The translations under genes were made by a program, and so were the position numbers. From Burkholderia aenigmatica (GTDB lineage: Bacteria > Pseudomonadota > Gammaproteobacteria > Burkholderiales > Burkholderiaceae), in the NCBI RefSeq assembly GCF_902499175.1, contig NZ_CABVQC010000015.1:62001-126000 (forward strand): DNA of 64,000 nt, in the 5' to 3' direction. Under the pieces are notes generated by a model. The model searched no databases and had not been told where the DNA came from. It was given only the letters and a program-made list of their open reading frames with translations. Of this stretch, positions 27,046 to 37,109 are shown one piece after another. How positions within the stretch are numbered: the first letter of the stretch is position 1; each line of letters begins with the position of its first letter.

Positions 27046-27345
27046 TCAGCTACCGAAGTAGACGTTGCAGAAGCTCGCCGGGCCGACGCAGTCGGCATCC
27101 GGCGCGGCCGGATGGCTTGCCGGCGCAACGCGAAGCGGAACGATGGTCTTGGTCGCGGCGGTGGCCTGCGTGCCCTTGTCGTCGCTCGAGCGCGCGGCGA
27201 GTTGCGCGGTGTAGGCCGGGGCGGCGGGTTGCGCTGCCTGGCGAACCGCTGGCGGAGCCGGTTGCTGCTGCGCGCAGGCACTGGCGGCGACGCCCGAGAA
27301 AGCGATCAATGCAACGGCGAGACGGGTCAGGATAGGATGTGTCAT
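27046..27345 (-). CDS. Small exported Ala/Pro/Gln-rich protein
   Basis: 99 residues. A signal sequence (MTHPILTRLAVALIAFSGVAASACA) is followed by a QQQPAPPAVRQAAQPAAPAY linker and a C-terminal piece with two cysteines (ADCVGPASFCNVYFGS) that could form a small loop. ASAC around Cys24 is a poor lipobox, so either lipidation or ordinary cleavage after ACA is possible. No recognised domain. It precedes the LysR gene at 26965 in the same direction. Confidence 0.6.
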   Translation of the reverse strand: MTHPILTRLAVALIAFSGVAASACAQQQPAPPAVRQAAQPAAPAYTAQLAARSSDDKGTQATAATKTIVPLRVAPASHPAAPDADCVGPASFCNVYFGS

Positions 27346-27797
27346 TTAGGATTCCGATAATAATTGGATATGTTCTTCCAGATCGACCTGGGATGCCGGA
27401 GCAGTCGAATCGTCCGGTCGATGCCGGGGAGCGTGTCGGACCTTCTGTCGAGTCGGGGCGACGTCAACGACGTCATCGACGTAGTGCGGAAGGTATCTGC
27501 GACACAAGATCCGGAGCCTCGACGCCGGGATTCGGCGCGACCGATTCACCTGGAATCGATAGTGAAAGAATGAAGGAAATCCCTGATCGCGTCCAAGGCG
27601 AATTTCCGATCCTGTCGATAAGACAAAACGATGACTCATCCGCATCGGAATCCATTTGATATGGATTGCGAATCAAAATTTATAAAAATGGAAGTGTGAG
27701 GTGACGGTCATCGCGCTCGTCATGCGAGCGCCGGCGTCAAGCGCTTGTGCGGGGGGTATGCCGGTGCGTCGTCAGGCTGGCGACGCACCCTGCAAGG
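27346..27797. other. Intergenic region of reduced GC, no gene assigned
   Basis: About 450 bases, visibly less G/C-rich than the flanks, notably 27640-27700 with runs such as AAAATTTATAAAAATGG. Open frames on both strands here lack codon bias and ribosome-binding sites. It may hold the promoter of the minus-strand gene at 27345 and leftover or regulatory DNA. Confidence 0.5.
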
Positions 27798-28745
27798 TCA
27801 GGCGTGGTCGAGCGTCGTGATCGTGCGCAGCGACGCCAGGCTGCCGTGCTCGAGCATCTCGTGAACCAGATCGGCGAACGCGGTCGACGCAACGGTGCGA
27901 TAGGCGCCCTTGCGGCGCAGCAGCGCGACGGTGCGCACCGGGAACGGCGGATCGAGCGGCACGTACTGCAAATCGCGATGCTCGAATTCGATGGTGCCGG
28001 GCAGGATCGTCGCGATCTTGCCGCGGCTCACGATCTTCAGTACCGCGCTGATCGAATTCGCCTGCAACGCGACATCGGGTTGCATGTCGTATGTCTGGAA
28101 ATAGCTGTCGACATAGAAGCGCGACACGAAGCTCGTCGTCAGCAGCGCGAGCGGCGTTTCGGCGAGCTGCAGTGGCGTGACGGGCTCGCGCTGGGTGGTC
28201 AGCGGATGCGAGCGGCCGACCACGAGCATCAGGCGCTCGGGAAACAGCGCTTCGGCCTCGATTTCGTCGTTGCGAACATCGACGAACCCGAACGCAAGGT
28301 CGACCTGGTCGTCGCCGAGCGCCGCCTCCACCGCGTCGAGCGACATCTCGGTCATCTCGATCACGATGCCCGGATGACGCTCGTGGAATAGCTCGATGAC
28401 GGGCGCGACCAGATACTCGGTGAAGGTTGGCGTGAAGGCGATCCGAAGCTTGCCGCGCGACAGGTCGTGCACGTCGTGCAGCGCGCGCTGCGCGGTGAGC
28501 AGGTCGTTGTGCGCGCGGCGCACGTATTCGAGGTAGACGCTGCCGAAATCGGTGAGCTGGACCATGCGTCCGCTGCGGTCGAACAGTTGCGCACCGAGCT
28601 CGTCTTCGAGCTGGCGCACCTTCTGCGACAACGCCGATTGCGACACGCTGAGCGCCTCGGCCGCGCGTGTGAAATTGCGGTGCTCGTCGATCGCGAGCAG
28701 ATAGCTGATGTTGCGAAGCAGCGGGCTGCGTTGGGTGAACTTCAT
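27798..28745 (-). CDS. LysR-family transcriptional regulator (CynR-like)
   Basis: 315 residues from the ATG at 28745; upstream in-frame codons would add a proline/arginine-rich leader that family members lack. The helix-turn-helix reads TRAAEALSVSQSALSQKVRQLEDELGAQLFDR (about 25-56). The N-terminal LLRNISYLLAIDEHRNF and LRIAFTPTFTEYLVAPVI are characteristic of the CynR/CbbR-like branch. It lies 113 bases downstream of the efflux operon on the same strand, so it may regulate that operon, although AaeR-type regulators are usually divergent from their target. Confidence 0.87.
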   Translation of the reverse strand: MKFTQRSPLLRNISYLLAIDEHRNFTRAAEALSVSQSALSQKVRQLEDELGAQLFDRSGRMVQLTDFGSVYLEYVRRAHNDLLTAQRALHDVHDLSRGKLRIAFTPTFTEYLVAPVIELFHERHPGIVIEMTEMSLDAVEAALGDDQVDLAFGFVDVRNDEIEAEALFPERLMLVVGRSHPLTTQREPVTPLQLAETPLALLTTSFVSRFYVDSYFQTYDMQPDVALQANSISAVLKIVSRGKIATILPGTIEFEHRDLQYVPLDPPFPVRTVALLRRKGAYRTVASTAFADLVHEMLEHGSLASLRTITTLDHA

Positions 28746-28858
28746 TTTTCGCGGAATGGGTCGCGGGTCACGTAGGTCCGGCATCTCGCCATTATGCGCC
28801 GGAAGGCGGGCGGCGGAACGCGATGGGGCCGGGTATTCGGCGACGATGTCACGGTTCG

Positions 28859-30271
28859 TCATTGCCAGCCGCCTCCGAGTGCGAGGAACGTGGTGATCTG
28901 GTCGTTGTTCACGTCCTGCCGGGCCGCCGCAACGGCCGTTTCGGCTGCGAGCCAGGTGCGCTCGGCGTCGAGCGCCGCGAGTCCGCCGACCCGCCCACCG
29001 CGCCGCAGTTCTTCGGTTCGCGCCATCACGTCGCGCGCCGCGTCGCTCGATGCCTCCAGGCGCTGCAGCCGGTCGAGCGCGCCCGCGTAGGTGTCGAGCG
29101 ACGTTTCGGTTTCGCGCAGCGCGGTGAGGACGGTTGCATCGAAATGCGCGAGGCTCGCACGGCTGTCGGCCTGTGCGGCGTCGATGCGGTCGCGAATCGT
29201 GCTGCGATGGAGATTCCACGTGACCATCGGGCCGATCGCGAAGCGGTTCGTCAGCGGCGTGAAGAACGCGGCCGCGCCGCCGGTCGAGCCGATGCTGGCA
29301 CCGAGTCTGATGTCCGGATACAGCGCGGCCGTTTCGACGCCGATGCGTGCGGTCGACGCGGCGAGCCGGCGCTCGGCCGCACGGACGTCGGGCCGGCGCT
29401 TCAGCAGCGCGCGCCCGTCGCCGGACGGAATCGGCGTCGACAGTTCGAGCGGCTTGTTACACGACAGCAGTGCGCGGTCGTAGTTTTCCGGCGGCTGGCC
29501 GGTCAGCGTCGCGAGACGGAACGCCGCATTCAGTCGGCGCGCCCGCAGCGGCGCGAGTTGCGCGCGGCTGTTCTCTATGCCGCCCTGGTCGCGCTGCTGC
29601 TCGAAGGTCGGTGCGCGTCCGTTCGAGATCAGCTGGCGGGTGAGGGCGAGGCGGCGCTGCTGGACGTCGATCGAGCGTTGCAGCACGTCGATCTGGTTGC
29701 CGGCGTTGCACAGGTCCGAGTACGCACGCGTGACTTCCGCGCTGACGTTCACACGCACGAGATCGCGCGCAGCGGCGACGGCCTCGTTGTCGGCGGACGC
29801 CGCTTCGATCCCGCGCCGGATCCCGCCGAACAGGTCGAGGTCGTAGCTCATCTCGAGGCCGATGTTGTAGATCTCGTGCCGTGGCGGCTCGACGTGCGAC
29901 AGGACCGACGCCGCCGATTGCTGCGTGTAGTTGGTCGATGCGTCGATGCCGGCGCTCGGCTCGCGCGCGGTGCGCGTCGCCGCGAGCAGCGCATTGCTGC
30001 GTTCGAGGTTCGCCTGCGCGGCGCGCAGGTCGACGTTGCTTGCCAGTGCCTTTTCGACCAGGCCGTCGAGCGTCGGGTCGTTGTAGAGGCGCCACCAGCG
30101 GTCGGGCAGCGGGTCGCTCGACGCAACCGATGCACCCGCAACGAACGCATGGTTGGCGGCCGGTGCGTTCACGAGTGCGTTCGACGGCACGCGATAGTCG
30201 GGGCCGACCTCCGCGCACGCGGCGAGCGCGATGCACAGCGCTGCGATGGCAGTCGTACGCAGGCTTACCAT
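28859..30271 (-). CDS. Outer-membrane efflux lipoprotein, NodT/OprM type
   Basis: 470 residues. A lipoprotein signal has lipobox ALAAC with Cys19. Two OEP repeats follow, with RWWRLYNDPTLDGLVEKALASNVDLRAAQANLERSNALL in the first half and LLKRRPDVRAAERRLAASTARIGVETAALYPDIRLGAS in the second, the pattern of TolC-like trimers of the NodT family. It overlaps the membrane-fusion gene by 7 bases. With it, the DUF1656 protein and the FUSC pump it makes a complete envelope-spanning exporter of the AaeAB/fusaric-acid-resistance type. Confidence 0.92.
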   Translation of the reverse strand: MVSLRTTAIAALCIALAACAEVGPDYRVPSNALVNAPAANHAFVAGASVASSDPLPDRWWRLYNDPTLDGLVEKALASNVDLRAAQANLERSNALLAATRTAREPSAGIDASTNYTQQSAASVLSHVEPPRHEIYNIGLEMSYDLDLFGGIRRGIEAASADNEAVAAARDLVRVNVSAEVTRAYSDLCNAGNQIDVLQRSIDVQQRRLALTRQLISNGRAPTFEQQRDQGGIENSRAQLAPLRARRLNAAFRLATLTGQPPENYDRALLSCNKPLELSTPIPSGDGRALLKRRPDVRAAERRLAASTARIGVETAALYPDIRLGASIGSTGGAAAFFTPLTNRFAIGPMVTWNLHRSTIRDRIDAAQADSRASLAHFDATVLTALRETETSLDTYAGALDRLQRLEASSDAARDVMARTEELRRGGRVGGLAALDAERTWLAAETAVAAARQDVNNDQITTFLALGGGWQ

Positions 30272-31164
30272 GGCAGGCTCCGGTGTACCGTGACGTCGCC
30301 GGCCCGCGCATGAATCTCGACCGACGCGGTCTGCCCCGGCACGAGCCGCACGCCGGGCGGCACCGAATCGATCGCGATCCGCACCGGGATGCGCTGCGCG
30401 AGCCGCACCCAGGTAAACGCCGGGTTCACGTTCGCGAGCTGGGCGTCGCCTCCTGCGCGCTCGCGGTCCTCGACGCCGCCGGCGATGCTCTGCACGTGGC
30501 CGCGGATCTTGCTCGCGACGCCCATCAGATAGATACTGGCCGGATCGCCGACATGAATCGCCGGCAGCTTGGTTTCCTCGAAGTAGCCTTCGACGCGCAG
30601 CGACGTGTCGTTCACCAGCGCCATCGCACCCTTGCCGGCGCTCAGATAGACGCCCGGCAGCAGCCCGACGTTGGTCACCGTGCCGTCGATCGGTGCGCGG
30701 ACGAGCGTGCGTTCGAGGTTCAGCGCGGCGAGGTTGCGTGCGGAGCGGGCCTGCGCGAGCGCGGCGCGCAGCTTTTCGACGCGTGTCGCGCCCTGCTGGG
30801 TCGATTCCTCGGCGACCACGTCCGGCATCGCGCGATTGCGGCGGTCCTCGCGAATCGCTTCGTCGAGTTCGGCCTGCTCGCTCGCGATGTTCGCGTCGGC
30901 CTGTTCGAGTGCGATCCGGTAGCGCGACGGGTCGATCACGAGCAGAACCTGACCCTTCGTCACTTTCTGGTTGTCGTGTACGCGCACGTCGGTGACGAGC
31001 CCGCTGACGTCCGGGGCGATCGGCACCACGTCGGAGCGCACCTTGCCGTCGCGCGTGAGCGGTTCGATCTGGTAGCGGACCCATAGTCCGTAGATCGCGC
31101 CGAGGATGCCGAGGATGATCGCGGCCGTCAGCACGGTGCGTAACAGGGGGATGATTCGCTTCAT
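30265..31164 (-). CDS. HlyD-family periplasmic adaptor (AaeA/EmrA-like)
   Basis: 299 residues. One N-terminal membrane helix (about 9-28) is followed by the biotinyl-lipoyl-like strand pair (VAPDVSGLVTDVRVHDNQKVTKGQVLLVIDP), a short helical hairpin (about 78-145) and the matching TLVRAPIDGTVTNVGLLPGVYLSAG half. The size and hairpin match AaeA, which couples a FUSC pump to an outer-membrane channel. It begins 2 bases after the DUF1656 gene ends and overlaps the outer-membrane gene by 7. Confidence 0.92.
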   Translation of the reverse strand: MKRIIPLLRTVLTAAIILGILGAIYGLWVRYQIEPLTRDGKVRSDVVPIAPDVSGLVTDVRVHDNQKVTKGQVLLVIDPSRYRIALEQADANIASEQAELDEAIREDRRNRAMPDVVAEESTQQGATRVEKLRAALAQARSARNLAALNLERTLVRAPIDGTVTNVGLLPGVYLSAGKGAMALVNDTSLRVEGYFEETKLPAIHVGDPASIYLMGVASKIRGHVQSIAGGVEDRERAGGDAQLANVNPAFTWVRLAQRIPVRIAIDSVPPGVRLVPGQTASVEIHARAGDVTVHRSLPW

Positions 31165-31166
31165 GT

Positions 31167-31391
31167 TCAGGAAAGGAGGCGATACGGGAAATACGCGTCG
31201 GCGAGACGGGCGATGCCCCACCACAGCAGGAAGAAGGCCGCCAGTTCGAGCAGCGCCGGTTGCCAGAGCAGCACGCGCAGCGGCAGGCGAAGCAGCACGC
31301 CACGCAACAGGAACGTGACGATCAGCGCGACGATGGCCCACGCCAGCGCGGACGGCAGGTAGATGCCGAAAATATGGATCTCTTCGATCAT
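31167..31391 (-). CDS. DUF1656 small membrane protein (AaeX-like)
   Basis: 74 residues with two hydrophobic helices (about 12-31 and 43-61) and the usual N-terminus EEIHIFGIYLPSALAW. Members always accompany FUSC/HlyD efflux genes; E. coli aaeX is the model, and the exact role is not known. Its ATG overlaps the TGA of the FUSC gene (ATGA), showing coupled translation. Confidence 0.92.
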   Translation of the reverse strand: MIEEIHIFGIYLPSALAWAIVALIVTFLLRGVLLRLPLRVLLWQPALLELAAFFLLWWGIARLADAYFPYRLLS

Positions 31392-33454
31392 CGCGTCGTT
31401 CCTTCGACGAGTTGCACATGCGGGAACAGGTTGCAGCGCATGCCGACGAGCGCGAGCAGCGTGGCGTCGTCGCGGCCGGTCGTATTGCGCGCGGCGGCAC
31501 CGATCGCGCGGTTCAGCGCGCGCATCAGCGATGCGGTGGCAGGCACCGGATGGTGCGCGTCGGCGCGTGCGCGATACAGCGCCGACACGGCCTCGAGCGC
31601 GGCCTCGATCGCGACACGCGTCTGCGCATCGCTTCTGTCGAGTCCTTCTCGCACCTGGATGATGTTGCGGCCGATGCGCAGGTCGCTCAATCCGTCGACC
31701 GCATGCAGCGCATCACCCGGATTCGCGAACGCCATGCGCGCGGCGACCTGGCCGAGCCGGTCGACCGCGCGCGCGGTCCAGGTCGGCGCGTCGAGCGGCC
31801 GGTGCGGGTCGGCCATCTGCGCGAGATCGGCCCAGTTCTGGCGCACGATCCGGTAGGCGGTCCAGCGCGTGCTGGCCGAGCGGAACAGTTTGGTCACGAC
31901 GAGCGTCGTGACGATGCCGCCGACCTGCGCGAGCCCCGTATTGAGGAACAGCGCGAAGTCGGCCTGGAAGCGATCGAGAAAGCCCATGGCGACGATGAAG
32001 CAGGAAAACATCGGGAGGGCGCGCGCGGTGCGCGCCGGATCGGCCTGGATGTAGCCCATCCAGATCAAGGCCGGTGCAAGCGTCAGGATCAGCATTCCGG
32101 CGCCGTCGACACGCGGCAGGATCACGAACAGGTACAGCGCGGCGAGCGGAAAGGTGACGAGCGTCGAGACGAGGTAGCGGCCGATCACCGGTGCGGGATC
32201 GTCCTGTGCCGCGAACGAGCAGGTGACGAGCGCGGCGAACGCGGCGGTTGCCGAGCCGTTTGGCCAGGCAAGCAGGATCCACACCGCGCAGTAGATGATG
32301 ATCGCGGTGGTCGTCGCGGCACCGGCGAGCAGCGCCAGGCCGTGATCGCGCGCGAGCTTGAAGCGGTGCGTGCCGTCGGCGGGCGGCAGGTGGCGCTCGA
32401 GCTCGGCATCGCTTTCCGCGAAGGTACGCACGAGCCCGCGCGCCGCGTGCAGCGTGTCGATGAAATCGGCGGTGCGGTCCAACAGGTTCGCGGCGAGCAG
32501 CGACGTCCAGGCCGGGTCGGCCAGGCGCTCGGCCGCCAGCGTGCGGCAACGCGCGGCGAGGCCGACGTCGAGCGCTTCGCCCACTTCCTGCGACGCGTGC
32601 AGGTCGTCGATCACCGCATCGACCAGCGCGGCGGTTTGCGCATCGATCGCGTTCAGCGAGCGCAACTGGTCGAGTCGGTTCGCGGCGGCCGATGCGATCG
32701 ACAGCAACGCCGCGAGGCGATGCTGCAATGCCGTGACGGTGTCGCGCGTGGCGAGCGCGAAGCGCTGGTCGAACGGCAGCGTCGTCGCGATCATCCCGAG
32801 TTCGGTGACGTCGGCCGCGAGCTTGCGGCGATGCTCGTGCTCGAGCCGCGTGTGATGCGTGCCGAACGCTTCGGCGGTCCAGCGGCACGCATCGCCGAGA
32901 AACGACAGCGCGCGTTCGTGGATGACCGGCCGGCTGTTCGCGGGCTTCAGCAGCATGTGCGTGATCGTCACGCACAGGATCGCCACCGTCATTTCCTCGA
33001 CGCGCGACACCGCGGTGATGAAGATGTTGGTCGGATCGTCGAGATACGGAAAGCAGATGACGGCCGAGCTGAACGCGGCCATCTGGAACAGGAACGCGCG
33101 CGGCGTGCGGTCGAGCACCGCGAGGTAGATGCAGAAGCCGATCCACAGCGCGAGGCACAGCACGAGCAACGCCGGCGAATTCTGCAGGTTCGGGGCGACC
33201 ACCACCGACACGACCGCGCCGGCGGCGATGCCCGCGAGCCGGTAGATCGTCTTCGGACGGAAGGCGCCGGCCATCGGCTGCGAGGTCACGTAGACGGTCA
33301 ACAGCGCCCACCACGGGCGCGGGAAGCTGACCGTGAACGAGATCAGCAGCACGAGTGCGGCCGCGATAAACGTGCTGATCGAGAACAGGAGCTTTCTCGG
33401 ATCGATGGAGAATGGGTCGCGCGGCCGAAGCGGCGCGACAGTGGCTTGCGACAC
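31388..33454 (-). CDS. FUSC-family inner-membrane efflux pump (AaeB/fusaric acid resistance type)
   Basis: 688 residues. The start is a GTG at 33454 with AAAGGA upstream; an earlier ATG would add a proline-rich leader. N-terminal TM cluster (about 27-180, with SFPRPWWALLTVYVTSQP), a large cytosolic helical region (about 190-370) and a second TM cluster (about 375-530) are the duplicated FUSC layout. AaeB homologues export aromatic carboxylic acids such as p-hydroxybenzoate; fusaric-acid pumps are close kin. As the first gene of the four-gene operon it would be the energised pump. Specificity is inferred from family only. Confidence 0.9.
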   Translation of the reverse strand: MSQATVAPLRPRDPFSIDPRKLLFSISTFIAAALVLLISFTVSFPRPWWALLTVYVTSQPMAGAFRPKTIYRLAGIAAGAVVSVVVAPNLQNSPALLVLCLALWIGFCIYLAVLDRTPRAFLFQMAAFSSAVICFPYLDDPTNIFITAVSRVEEMTVAILCVTITHMLLKPANSRPVIHERALSFLGDACRWTAEAFGTHHTRLEHEHRRKLAADVTELGMIATTLPFDQRFALATRDTVTALQHRLAALLSIASAAANRLDQLRSLNAIDAQTAALVDAVIDDLHASQEVGEALDVGLAARCRTLAAERLADPAWTSLLAANLLDRTADFIDTLHAARGLVRTFAESDAELERHLPPADGTHRFKLARDHGLALLAGAATTTAIIIYCAVWILLAWPNGSATAAFAALVTCSFAAQDDPAPVIGRYLVSTLVTFPLAALYLFVILPRVDGAGMLILTLAPALIWMGYIQADPARTARALPMFSCFIVAMGFLDRFQADFALFLNTGLAQVGGIVTTLVVTKLFRSASTRWTAYRIVRQNWADLAQMADPHRPLDAPTWTARAVDRLGQVAARMAFANPGDALHAVDGLSDLRIGRNIIQVREGLDRSDAQTRVAIEAALEAVSALYRARADAHHPVPATASLMRALNRAIGAAARNTTGRDDATLLALVGMRCNLFPHVQLVEGTTR

Positions 33455-33955
33455 GTCGGGTTCCTTTGGCGAGACTGGCGGAGGGGATTGCAGCGATTGC
33501 GCTAGGGCGCGGGAGGCGGTGCGCCGCACGTCATGTCGTGCGGCGCCGTTTTGCGGCGTGTGCCACGCGGGAGGGCGGCGGGGTGCATGGAAAAAAGCGT
33601 CCACGCGAAACGGGGTGTTGTGGCAGGCATGTCAAGCACGAGTGCGCGCCTTTTCCTTGTTATTCAAGCACATGGCCACGCGTTGGGGGACGGCGGGTGC
33701 CACGGAAACTCGGGTAGGAAGGATCAGGGTTTCATTCGATTGCGATGCCCGAAATTGTGCGCTGCGGCGCGCGCGGCGTCCAAGTCGGATTTCTGACCGG
33801 GGCAATCGGTTTTACTTATCGTGCGGCGTGCCGGGGCGCAAGAATGCCGATTGATGTCGACGCGGACGAATCGGCAGACTCATCGCGGGCGCGTGATGGG
33901 CGACGTGCGGGGAATCGGTTGTACGCGCAACCGGGGCAGGCCGGATCGCGTTCCG
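33455..33955. other. Intergenic region between efflux operon and polB, no gene seen
   Basis: About 500 bases upstream of the FUSC gene and downstream of polB, both on the minus strand. The part around 33640-33830 is less G/C-rich. It presumably contains the efflux operon promoter; I could not pick a convincing -35/-10 pair, and the open frames are without bias. Confidence 0.5.
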
Positions 33956-36340
33956 TCAGTCGCCGAACAGCTGCCCCTGACCGGAGATCACGCGTTCGAA
34001 GTCGTCGCGCAGGAACGGCAGGATCGCATCGGCGACGGGCTGGAGCTGGCGGCTCACGTAGAACGCATAGTCGATCGGCGAGCGCATGGTTTCGAGCGGC
34101 TCGGGGCCGGCCGTCGTCATCACGTAGCTGATCCAGCCGCCGCGCTGATATTGCAGCGGCCGGCCCTGTGCCTGGTTGAACTCGTCGGCGATCCGTGCCG
34201 CGCGCACGTGCGGCGGCACGTTGCGCTCGTACTCGCGCAGCGGCCGGCGCACGCGCTTGCGGTAGACGAGCTGGTCGTCGAATTCGCCGGCCAGCGTGCG
34301 CCGCACGGTGTCGCGGATGAAATCCTGGTACGGCTCGCGGTTGAACACGCGCCGGTACAACTCGCGCTGGAACTGCTGCGCGAGCGGCGTCCAGTCGGTG
34401 CGCACCGTTTCGAGCCCCTTGAAGACGAGATCCTCGCCGCCGCCGGCGGCCGCCGCGAGGCCCGCGTAACGCTTCTTGCTGCCTTCTTCCGCACCGCGCA
34501 CGGTCGGCATCAGGAAGCGGCGGTAGTGCCGCTCGTACTGCAGCTCCAGCGCGCTCTCGAGCCCGAAGTGGTCGCGCAGGTGCGCTTGCCACCAGCGGTT
34601 GATGTGTTCGACGAGTGCGCGGCCCTTGGCGCCGGCCTCGTCGTCGTCGTGCGCGCGACCGAGCCACACGAATGTCGAATCGGTATCGCCGTAGATCACT
34701 TCGTAACCCTGAGCTTCGATCAGCTCGCGCGTGCGGTGCATGATTTCGTGGCCGCGCATCGTGATCGACGACGCGAGGCGCGGGTCGAAGAACCGGCAGC
34801 CCGTCGAGCCGAGCACGCCGTAGAACGAATTCATGATGATCTTCAGCGCCTGCGACAGCGGTGCGTTGCGCTGCCGCTTCGCCTCGTCGCGGCCTTCCCA
34901 TACGCGGCGCACGATATCGGGAAGACAGTGCGCGGTACGCGAGAAGCGCGCGCCGAGAAAGCCGGGCACCGACGCGTCGTCGCCGGGATTCGCGAGCCCT
35001 TCGATCAGCCCGGCCGGATCGATCAGGAACGTGCGGATGATCGACGGATAGAGGCTCTTGTAGTCGAACACGAGCACCGAGTCGTACAGCCCGGGGCGCG
35101 AATCCATCACGAAGCCGCCGGGGCTGTTTTGCCCCGTCACGTCGCCGAGGTTCGGCGCGACATAGCCGAGCCGGTGCATGCGCGGCAGGTACAGGTGCGT
35201 GAAGGCCGCCACCGACCCGCCGGTGCGATCGGCCGCGAGGCCCGTCACGCTCGCGCGTTCGAGGGCGAAGGACAGCAGGTCGGCCTTGTCGAAGATGCGC
35301 GTGACGAGCTCGCAATCTTTCAGGTTGTAGCGCGCGAGCGCGGGCTTGTCGTGATCGAAGCGGCGCTGGATCTCGTCCATCCGCTGGTACGGGTTGTCGA
35401 TCGACTTGCCTTCGCCGAGCAGCGACTGCGACACGTATTCGAGGCTGAACGACGGGAACGTCCACGTCGCGGATTTCAGCATGTCGATGCCGTCGAGGAT
35501 CAGCCGGCCCGCCGCACCCGCGAAGAAGTGGTCGGGCTGCTGGCCGTGCGCGCGCCAGTCGAGCACGCTGCCGCCGCGCCCGAGCTTCAGCGGCACGCCG
35601 TATTGCTCTGCGTGCGCGTGCAGGATACGCAGGTCGAACTGCACGAGGTTCCAGCCGATCACCGCATCGGGATCGTGTTCGTCGAACCAGTCGTTGAGCC
35701 GCGCCAGTATCGCGGGCCGGCTGTCGCAGTAGTCGAGGCGGAAGTCGACGGCGCGGGCTTCGTCGCTCTCGGCTCCGTTCGGCGGGCCGAGCATGTAGAC
35801 CTGCCGTTGCCCGCAGCCTTCGAGCGCGATCGAATACAGCTCGCCGTGGACGCTGGTTTCGATGTCGAGCGACACGCAGCGCAGCGTCGGGCGATAGCCG
35901 GTCGCGGTTTTCAGTTCGGCGCCGGTCAACGTGCCGTCGTGGCCGGGCTGGCCGCGAAACTGCACGCAAGCCGTGATGAAGCGCTCCATCGCGTAGCGGT
36001 CGGGTGGCTGCACGTCGGCTTCGTAGACGTCGATGCCGGCCGCCGCGAGGCGCTTCTGCAGCCCGGACAGATGGCGGTAGCGCCGGCAATAGAGGCCGAC
36101 GACCGGGCGCTGCCGGAAGTCGCGCAGCGCGAGCGGGCGCAACTCGATATCGCGCTCGCCGGCCAGCGCGCGTTCGGCGAGCGCCTGCTGTTCGGCCGGA
36201 ATGAATGCGACGGCTTCCTGCGGGCGCAACTGTACACGGCGCGGACCGTGTTCGGTTGCCAGCCAGAACTCGATCTCGATGCCGGTCGCGGTGTCCCGCC
36301 AGTGGCGGGTGAGGATGAAACCCTGCTCGAACTCCGTCAA
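33956..36340 (-). CDS. polB: DNA polymerase II (family B)
   Basis: 794 residues, about the size of E. coli Pol II (783). The 3'-5' exonuclease has Exo I SLDIETS (Asp159, Glu161), Exo [10 protein letters not shown] (about 230-237) and Exo III YNLKDCE (338-344). The polymerase has motif [10 protein letters not shown] (426-434), motif [10 protein letters not shown] (500-508) and motif C YGDTDS (550-555). All catalytic acids are present, so both activities should work. In enterobacteria Pol II is SOS-induced and helps replication restart and translesion synthesis. The gene is monocistronic here; I did not find a clear LexA box directly before its start. Confidence 0.95.
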   Translation of the reverse strand: MTEFEQGFILTRHWRDTATGIEIEFWLATEHGPRRVQLRPQEAVAFIPAEQQALAERALAGERDIELRPLALRDFRQRPVVGLYCRRYRHLSGLQKRLAAAGIDVYEADVQPPDRYAMERFITACVQFRGQPGHDGTLTGAELKTATGYRPTLRCVSLDIETSVHGELYSIALEGCGQRQVYMLGPPNGAESDEARAVDFRLDYCDSRPAILARLNDWFDEHDPDAVIGWNLVQFDLRILHAHAEQYGVPLKLGRGGSVLDWRAHGQQPDHFFAGAAGRLILDGIDMLKSATWTFPSFSLEYVSQSLLGEGKSIDNPYQRMDEIQRRFDHDKPALARYNLKDCELVTRIFDKADLLSFALERASVTGLAADRTGGSVAAFTHLYLPRMHRLGYVAPNLGDVTGQNSPGGFVMDSRPGLYDSVLVFDYKSLYPSIIRTFLIDPAGLIEGLANPGDDASVPGFLGARFSRTAHCLPDIVRRVWEGRDEAKRQRNAPLSQALKIIMNSFYGVLGSTGCRFFDPRLASSITMRGHEIMHRTRELIEAQGYEVIYGDTDSTFVWLGRAHDDDEAGAKGRALVEHINRWWQAHLRDHFGLESALELQYERHYRRFLMPTVRGAEEGSKKRYAGLAAAAGGGEDLVFKGLETVRTDWTPLAQQFQRELYRRVFNREPYQDFIRDTVRRTLAGEFDDQLVYRKRVRRPLREYERNVPPHVRAARIADEFNQAQGRPLQYQRGGWISYVMTTAGPEPLETMRSPIDYAFYVSRQLQPVADAILPFLRDDFERVISGQGQLFGD

Positions 36341-36482
36341 AACGCTTGCTCGTCGTGGATGCCCAGGCGGCGGATTTTAGCGCTTGGGCGGGTGGTGTGC
36401 CGGAATGGGGGCGATACCGTCCCGGCATCCTGGCCAATGATCGTATGATTCGGAATCGAATGAACCCATCCGGAATCGTTTA

Positions 36483-36980
36483 ATGAAACTCGCGATCGAT
36501 CGCATCGCACGTGTTGCCGGTTACGTTGTTGCCGCGGCCTGCCTGGGTGGAAACGGGAGCGCGATATTCGCGGCCCCGACATTGAAGGGTCTGCCGGCCG
36601 CCACGGAAGCCAACTGGATACAGGCGGTCAAGCGGCATCGCACCAAGGATGGCGCGACGGTTGCCGAAGTGCTCGCCTATGCGGAAAAAATGCGGCCGCG
36701 CATCTTCAAGGCCGGACGATTCGGCGTGGGTTACAACGGCGCGACCGGGGTTGCCAGCTCGGTTTCGATCGGCTACTGGATCGGATCGAAGCGCGCACCG
36801 GACGATGCGTTCGTCGATCTCGGCTATTCGATGTCGCCCGATGGCCGCGTGATGCCGGTCTCGCGCGACGAGCACACGGCAACGGCATTGGAGAACGGGC
36901 GGAAGGCATTTCTGCGTGCCGTCGACGATGCCTATCGGGACACATGCCGGTCCGATCCCGATCATCCACCGGCGTGCTGA
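36483..36980 (+). CDS. Secreted hypothetical protein
   Basis: 165 residues. A signal peptide (about 30 residues) ends near IFA|APT. The mature part contains WIQAVKRHRTKDGATVAEVLAYAEKMRPRIFKAGRFGVGYNG and a final Cys pair (DTCRSDPDHPPAC) that may form a disulfide. I do not recognise the family. It is divergent from polB by 142 bases. No good ribosome-binding site is visible; TATGAT at 36444-36449 is a possible -10 and CGGAATCG is directly repeated between it and the ATG. Confidence 0.7.
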   Translation: MKLAIDRIARVAGYVVAAACLGGNGSAIFAAPTLKGLPAATEANWIQAVKRHRTKDGATVAEVLAYAEKMRPRIFKAGRFGVGYNGATGVASSVSIGYWIGSKRAPDDAFVDLGYSMSPDGRVMPVSRDEHTATALENGRKAFLRAVDDAYRDTCRSDPDHPPAC

Positions 36981-37109
36981 CAGGCATCGTTCACTGCCGT
37001 CGTCACCCGATTTTCACGACCTGATACATGGCGGGTCACGTGCATTCATCGTTCGCATCGCGTTCACCGCCGGCGCGTGTTCTGCGAGCGCCTGCTGTTC
37101 GGTGCGGAA

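Noticed and set aside
27339-27659. 106-codon frame in the A/T-richer gap
   Set aside because: No ribosome-binding site, no codon bias and no recognisable domain; overlapped by equally long frames on the other strand.
33821-36448. 875-codon open frame on the plus strand opposite polB
   Set aside because: Arg/His/Glu-rich translation without motifs; it mirrors the polB gene, whose full set of exonuclease and polymerase motifs is on the other strand.
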